Positions 26,679-29,776 of a stretch of 29,776 bases of DNA are shown piece by piece; position 1 is the first letter of the stretch; each line of letters opens with the position of its first letter. Both the position numbers and the translations under genes were made by a program. The notes below the pieces were generated by a model. That model was not told the DNA's origin. It made no database searches and was given only the letters and a program-made list of their open reading frames with translations. The DNA is from JAGLCW01 sp964422555 (GTDB lineage Bacteria > Caldisericota > Caldisericia > UBA6126), in the NCBI GenBank assembly GCA_964422555.1, contig CAYRBR010000011.1, forward strand, positions 1 to 29,776. The letters run 5' to 3'.

Positions 26679-26706
26679 TTGACACGGGCACTTTATTTGA
26701 TAAAAT
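26679..26706 (+). promoter_or_regulatory. Promoter of the str operon
   Basis: A perfect TTGACA (26679-26684), a 16-base spacer and TAAAAT (26701-26706) form a strong promoter in the 140-base rpoC-rpsL gap. The predicted start near 26713 leaves an AT-rich leader of about 74 bases. I see no rpoC terminator before it. Confidence 0.75.
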
Positions 26707-26786
26707 CGGGTTTTGGTTTATTAGATATTAATTTTGTGAGTTAGTGATTGCTATGATTTTTATATATATTTGTTTAGAGGTGAATT

Positions 26787-27161
26787 ATGCCAACAATTAA
26801 TCAATTGGTGAGAAAACCAAGGAAAATTGTTAAGAAGAAATCGACGGCCAGAGCATTGGAACAATGCCCTCAACGTCGTGGTGTTTGTACGGTAGTTCGT
26901 ACCATGACACCTAAAAAACCAAATTCAGCCTTACGTAAAGTTGCAAAAGTAAGACTGACAAATGGATATGAAGTAATTGCTTATATCCCTGGAATTGGTC
27001 ACAATCTGCAAGAACACTCTGTAGTTCTTATTCGAGGTGGTCGTGTAAAAGACTTACCGGGTGTCCGTTACCACATTGTACGTGGTGTATTAGATACAGA
27101 AGGTACTGCTGATCGTAAACGAAGCCGATCTAAATACGGTACCAGAAGACCAAAAGGTTAG
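26787..27161 (+). CDS. rpsL: 30S ribosomal protein S12
   Basis: S12 lies at the decoding site of the small subunit and helps set accuracy. The 124-residue protein is standard: TPKKPNSALRK (41-51) contains the lysine changed in streptomycin resistance, here wild type, and GGRVKDLPGVRYH (84-96) contains the second such lysine and the aspartate that is methylthiolated in some bacteria. AGAGGTG precedes the ATG at good spacing. It is the first gene of the str operon. Confidence 0.98.
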   Translation: MPTINQLVRKPRKIVKKKSTARALEQCPQRRGVCTVVRTMTPKKPNSALRKVAKVRLTNGYEVIAYIPGIGHNLQEHSVVLIRGGRVKDLPGVRYHIVRGVLDTEGTADRKRSRSKYGTRRPKG

Positions 27162-27175
27162 AAAGAGAGTAAACT

Positions 27176-27643
27176 ATGCCAAGAGCGAAACTTGCACCAA
27201 GAAAACCACCTGCACCTGATTCAAAATACAATAGTGTACTCATTAGTAGATATGTTGGAAAACTAATGTTACACGGTAAAAAAGAACGTGCTCTAAATAT
27301 TATTTATAGAGCTCTCGATGAAGCTGCAGAAAAAATGAAAATGAAACCTATTGAGGTATTAGAGGCTGCGACCGAAACTGTCAGACCTTTAGTTGAAGTT
27401 CGACCTAAAAGAATTGGTGGAGCTACTTACCAAATACCTACAGAAGTTGAACATTCCAAAGGCGTTACGTTAGCAATTCGATGGATTATTACCGTAAGTC
27501 GAAAGAAAAAAGGCGCTCCTATGCAGAAGAAACTAGCCTCCGAATTAATGGATGCAGTGAAAAAAACTGGTGGAGCTTTTAAAAAACGTGAAGATATGCA
27601 TCGTATGGCAGAAGCCAATAAAGCATTTTCTCACTTTAAGTAG
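27176..27643 (+). CDS. rpsG: 30S ribosomal protein S7
   Basis: S7 binds the 3' domain of 16S rRNA and nucleates assembly of the small-subunit head. The 155 residues match the family. Recognisable parts are the basic N-terminus, EVRPKRIGGATYQIPTEV (about 74-91), and the C-terminal helices ending in MAEANKAFSHFK. It begins 14 bases after rpsL, with AGAGAG upstream of the ATG. In some bacteria S7 represses its own operon; no such site is evident here. Confidence 0.98.
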   Translation: MPRAKLAPRKPPAPDSKYNSVLISRYVGKLMLHGKKERALNIIYRALDEAAEKMKMKPIEVLEAATETVRPLVEVRPKRIGGATYQIPTEVEHSKGVTLAIRWIITVSRKKKGAPMQKKLASELMDAVKKTGGAFKKREDMHRMAEANKAFSHFK

Positions 27644-27649
27644 AAATAA

Positions 27650-29740
27650 ATGGGTAATAGTACTGAAAACGATCAAATGAATATTAAGAATTTACGGAAT
27701 ATTGGTTTAGTTGCACATATTGATGCTGGTAAAACAACAACAACCGAAAGAATGCTCTACTATACCGGTAAAATTCATCGTATTGGTAATGTAGATGATG
27801 GAAACACTACAACTGACTGGATGGTACAAGAAAAAGAAAGAGGAATTACTATTACCTCTGCTGTTATTTCTTGTAAGTGGAAAGACCATACGATTAACCT
27901 AATCGATACACCCGGACACGTTGATTTTACGGTTGAAGTAGAAAGATCACTCCGTGTTCTCGATGGAGCTGTTGTAATATTCTGTAGTGTTGGTGGCGTA
28001 CAACCTCAATCTGAAACTGTATGGTATCAAGCTGATAAATACAAAGTCCCAAGAATGATCTATGTTAACAAAATGGATCGTGTAGGTGCTGATTATTTTA
28101 AAGTAGTTCAGGATATTAAAGAAAAACTGGGAGCAAATCCAATTCTTCTTCAAATTCCTATAGGTTCCGAAGCAAATTTCAAAGGATCAGTCGATTTAGT
28201 TACCATGAAAGCCTATATCTACAAAGATGATGGTTCGGGTGACTTTACAGAAGAAGATATTCCTGCTGGTCTTTTAGAAGAAGCACAGTTGTATCATGGT
28301 GCTTTGTTAGAAACCATATCTGAAATTGATGATGAAATTATGGAAAAATATCTTGAAGGTCAAGATATTTCGATTGAAGAAATACATAGAGCAGTTGCAA
28401 AAGGATGTATTGAAAATATCTTTTTCCCTGTATTTTGTGGTACTTCTTACCGTAATAAGTGTATACAGCCACTGTTAGATGGGGTTATGCGCTATCTGCC
28501 TTCACCTCTAGACATAGATCCTGTCGAAGGTGTAAACCCAGATACTGGTGAAAAAGAAGTTCGATTACCTGAAGATGATCAACCTGTTTCTGCTTTAGTT
28601 TTTAAACTAGCAACTGATCCTTATATTGGATCATTGGCATTTGCTCGTGTCTATTCAGGAATCTTAAAATCTGGTTCTTATGTGTTCAATACACATCGAA
28701 GAAAAAAAGAGCGAGTATCTCGTATTGTTCGACTTCATTCAAACCAAAGAGAAGATGTCGCTCAAATAAAAGCAGGTGATATTGCTGGTATCGTTGGCTT
28801 TAAACAGAGTTATACTGGAGATACAGTATGTGATGAAGCACATCCAATTAATTTTGAAGCAATCACATTTCCAGAGCCCGTAGTATCTGTATTAGTAGAG
28901 CCACAAACAAAGCAAGATCAGGATAAATTAGTAAAGGCATTAGGGAAATTCCAATTGGAAGATCCTACCTTTAAATACTCTCTAGATGATGAAGCTGAGC
29001 AAACAATTATCTCTGGTATGGGTGAGTTGCACCTAGAAGTAATTGTCGATCGTTTGTTTAGAGAATTCAGTGTGAAAGTAAACACAGGTAGCCCTCGTGT
29101 TGCTTACAAGGAAACAATTGATAAGGAAGCAAGAGGAGAATTTAAGCACGTTAAACAAACTGGTGGTCATGGACAATATGCCCATGTCGTGCTGGAAGTT
29201 TTCCCAATTACAACGGGAGAACGTTTTATTTTTGAGGACCAAATTAAGCAAGGTGTAATTCCAAAAGAATACATTTCTGCTGTAGAAACAGGAATCAAAT
29301 ACGCAATGGAAAATGGTCCGGTTGCTGGTTACGAAGTCATAAATGTTGGAGCAAGAGTTGTCGATGGCTCCTATCATCCGGTTGATTCATCGGAAATGGC
29401 CTTCCGTATTGCCAGTTCACGAGCCTTCTATGATGGTTTGAAGAAGGCATCTGCAAAACTTTTAGAACCTATAATGAAAGTAACTATTATGGTTCCTGAA
29501 AGTTACTTAGGCGACTCTATCTCTTTAATCAGTTCAAGAAGAGGTAAAGTTGGCAAGATTGAGGCAGTAGGTCAAACGCAAATTGTTGCAGCTGAAGTTC
29601 CCTTAAAAAGCATGTTTGGATTTGCAAGTGATCTACGATCCATCACTCAAGGTAGAGGCAGTCATACAATGGAATTCTCGAAATACGAGGTAGTTCCAGA
29701 AGCACAATTAGCCGAAATCACAGGAGGAACAAATGGCTAA
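27650..29740 (+). CDS. fusA: Elongation factor G
   Basis: This is the canonical translocase, moving tRNAs and mRNA on the ribosome using GTP. The 696-residue protein has AHIDAGKT (G1), RGITITSA (switch I), DTPGH (G3) and NKMD (G4), followed by domains II-V. The domain IV tip reads DGSYHPVDSSEMAF, with Pro where E. coli has Asp. GSHTMEFSKYEVVP closes domain V. The ATG at 27650 lies six bases after the rpsG stop with a poor Shine-Dalgarno site; an in-frame ATG at 27677 (MNIKNLRN) is also possible. It overlaps the tuf start by eight bases. Confidence 0.97.
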   Translation: MGNSTENDQMNIKNLRNIGLVAHIDAGKTTTTERMLYYTGKIHRIGNVDDGNTTTDWMVQEKERGITITSAVISCKWKDHTINLIDTPGHVDFTVEVERSLRVLDGAVVIFCSVGGVQPQSETVWYQADKYKVPRMIYVNKMDRVGADYFKVVQDIKEKLGANPILLQIPIGSEANFKGSVDLVTMKAYIYKDDGSGDFTEEDIPAGLLEEAQLYHGALLETISEIDDEIMEKYLEGQDISIEEIHRAVAKGCIENIFFPVFCGTSYRNKCIQPLLDGVMRYLPSPLDIDPVEGVNPDTGEKEVRLPEDDQPVSALVFKLATDPYIGSLAFARVYSGILKSGSYVFNTHRRKKERVSRIVRLHSNQREDVAQIKAGDIAGIVGFKQSYTGDTVCDEAHPINFEAITFPEPVVSVLVEPQTKQDQDKLVKALGKFQLEDPTFKYSLDDEAEQTIISGMGELHLEVIVDRLFREFSVKVNTGSPRVAYKETIDKEARGEFKHVKQTGGHGQYAHVVLEVFPITTGERFIFEDQIKQGVIPKEYISAVETGIKYAMENGPVAGYEVINVGARVVDGSYHPVDSSEMAFRIASSRAFYDGLKKASAKLLEPIMKVTIMVPESYLGDSISLISSRRGKVGKIEAVGQTQIVAAEVPLKSMFGFASDLRSITQGRGSHTMEFSKYEVVPEAQLAEITGGTNG

Positions 29741-29776
29741 AGAAAAATTTGAACGAACAAAACCGCACGTCAATAT
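29733..29776 (+). CDS. tuf: Elongation factor Tu, 3' partial
   Basis: The first 14 codons read MAKEKFERTKPHVN, followed by the start of an Ile codon, the standard beginning of EF-Tu, which delivers aminoacyl-tRNA to the ribosome. The ATG overlaps the end of fusA in another frame. AGGAGG (29722-29727) within fusA is the ribosome binding site. The window ends here, so the GTPase motifs are not seen. The position after fusA is the classical str-operon order. Confidence 0.92.
   Translation, partial: MAKEKFERTKPHVN

Noticed and set aside
1..29776. CRISPR arrays, tRNA or rRNA genes, insertion sequences, prophage genes
   Set aside because: Reading by eye, I found no repeat-spacer pattern, no tRNA-like cloverleaf, no rRNA sequence, no transposase or integrase, and no terminal inverted repeats.

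Overview
The window is a gene-dense stretch of a bacterial chromosome with low GC (estimated by eye at 35-40%). Its core genes are bacterial: rpoB, rpoC, rpsL, rpsG, fusA, the start of tuf, alr, acpS and sucCD. Secreted proteins carry Omp28-like thioredoxin domains, Ig-like repeats, a dockerin and a copper-amine-oxidase-N 'stalk' domain. That mix is seen in Firmicutes-like and some candidate or thermophilic phyla such as Caldisericota. I cannot place the organism further; the lineage is inference, the bacterial assignment is secure. Genes are packed tightly, often with overlapping start and stop codons, and I saw no convincing hairpin-plus-T-run terminator.

Region 1 (1-5401) holds the 3' end of a membrane protein resembling the TauE/SafE (UreH-2) family, a small unknown protein, an unknown exported propeller-like protein, a secreted thioredoxin-fold protein with Ig-like domains, and alanine racemase. 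The genes alternate in strand, meet tail to tail with overlapping or nearly touching stops, and diverge from short shared promoters.

Region 2 (5465-11447) is a forward operon: a secreted PgaB-like polysaccharide deacetylase, succinyl-CoA synthetase beta and alpha, a degenerate YchF-like protein without a P-loop, and imidazolonepropionase. sucC/sucD/YchF-like are joined by overlapping codons, so they are probably translated together. The promoter places the predicted transcription start on the deacetylase ATG, which suggests a leaderless message.

Region 3 (11537-15902) encodes two secreted proteins: a 980-residue repeat protein ending in a stalk domain, and an Omp28-like thioredoxin protein with a C-terminal dockerin. 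acpS follows on the opposite strand and is divergent from rpoB.

Region 4 (16277-29776) is the transcription and translation block. The most unusual feature is an elongation factor G paralog lying between rpoB and rpoC, overlapping the rpoB stop codon and preceded by a strong Shine-Dalgarno site. rpoB also has a large insert of about 225-245 residues. A separate strong promoter then starts the classical str operon rpsL-rpsG-fusA-tuf, with the canonical EF-G in its usual place. The rplJ/rplL genes that normally precede rpoB are absent, replaced by acpS on the other strand.
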